This document shows, piece by piece, positions 34,044-34,417 of a stretch of DNA of 34,417 nucleotides (within the stretch, counting starts at the first letter, position 1; every line of letters begins with the position of its first letter). A program made the position numbers and the translations under genes. The stretch is taken from the NCBI GenBank assembly GCA_001045525.1, contig LDWW01000035.1, forward strand, positions 1 to 34,417. The letters run 5' to 3'. The notes beneath the pieces are model-generated. The model saw nothing but the letters and a program-made list of their open reading frames with translations. It had not been told where the DNA came from and made no database searches. This DNA is from Chitinispirillum alkaliphilum. Lineage in GTDB: Bacteria; Fibrobacterota; Chitinivibrionia; Chitinivibrionales; Chitinispirillaceae.

Positions 34044-34417
34044 TTATCACAGAGGTAACGTGATAAATTCTTTGTTGTGTGGTTTTTGTCTATAATATTC
34101 TGGACGAAATAAGTTTCTCGTACAACCAGGTGTTCTAAAGGTATAAAAAATAGTATAGTTTGTGACAGGAAACCTATTTTTGGTGATTCGTCTCAATTAT
34201 TCCTGCTTTTTTGCTTGAGTTATTCGACCGGGACATCTGTGATTTTATACAGATATAAGCACCTGATTTTCAATATGTAGATTGGGTATTTTCTTCGTGT
34301 TGCTCTCTCCATATTTTTGCAAAATAATATAAAAGGAAGTGTAAAACCCGGATGCCCAAGTCGGCGCACCACGGAGACCCTTAATACGTACGACGGTAAG
34401 CTTTTGAAAAACAATGA
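34044..34417. other. Window end, no gene recognised
   Basis: These bases probably hold the promoter of the ligase-like gene. The last 70 bases (from about 34347) are more GC-rich than the rest and could be the edge of another element. The minus-strand frame at 34220-34414 has no RBS and no family resemblance. Confidence 0.35.

Overview
The window looks like a chromosomal segment of a free-living, Gram-negative, probably anaerobic polysaccharide degrader. The evidence is lipoprotein signals, a TolC/MacA/MacB-type exporter, a secreted family 8 glycoside hydrolase with a C-terminal tail resembling those of the FCB superphylum, a type IV pilin, an O-antigen ligase-like protein and an oxygen-sensitive-looking U32 Fe-S protein. 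A Fibrobacterota-type (Chitinivibrionia-like) or related FCB bacterium fits best. This is inference; no marker gene in the window settles it. No rRNA, tRNA or CRISPR array was seen.

Layout. 1-8235: a huge alpha-2-macroglobulin-like lipoprotein gene (minus strand), bracketed by direct copies of a hairpin-rich dispersed repeat, followed by a frameshifted C-terminal remnant of an IS91-family transposase. 8236-9769: a small lipoprotein, then about 1 kb of decayed and repetitive DNA. 9770-12239: an Rnk-like factor and a UvrD/Rep-type helicase, probably one operon (minus). 12500-14731: a membrane acyltransferase and a membrane-anchored alpha/beta hydrolase (plus), converging on a secreted beta-helix protein (14801-16084, minus). 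16274-20759: a tightly packed four-gene tripartite efflux operon (TolC, MacA-like adaptor, ABC ATPase, MacB-like permease). 21231-23498: the GH8 enzyme.

23704-28574 is the most interesting part. A U32-family Fe-S protein, a dedicated FabF-like ketosynthase and acyl carrier protein, a type III polyketide synthase and a UbiE/MenG-type C-methyltransferase lie together. The combination suggests a lipid-polyketide (alkylresorcinol/alkylpyrone or quinone-like) pathway. The fatty starter would be supplied by the ACP/KS pair, cyclised by the type III PKS and methylated by the UbiE homologue. The U32 protein is a candidate for an oxygen-independent ring hydroxylation, by analogy with UbiU/UbiV. This is a hypothesis from context, not an established pathway.

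28864-34043: an unrecognised acidic protein with a C-terminal cysteine cluster, a family 2 glycosyltransferase and a ChbG/YdjC-type deacetylase (plus), an orphan type IV pilin-like gene (plus), and an O-antigen ligase/polymerase-like membrane protein (minus). The last roughly 370 bases hold nothing I recognise.
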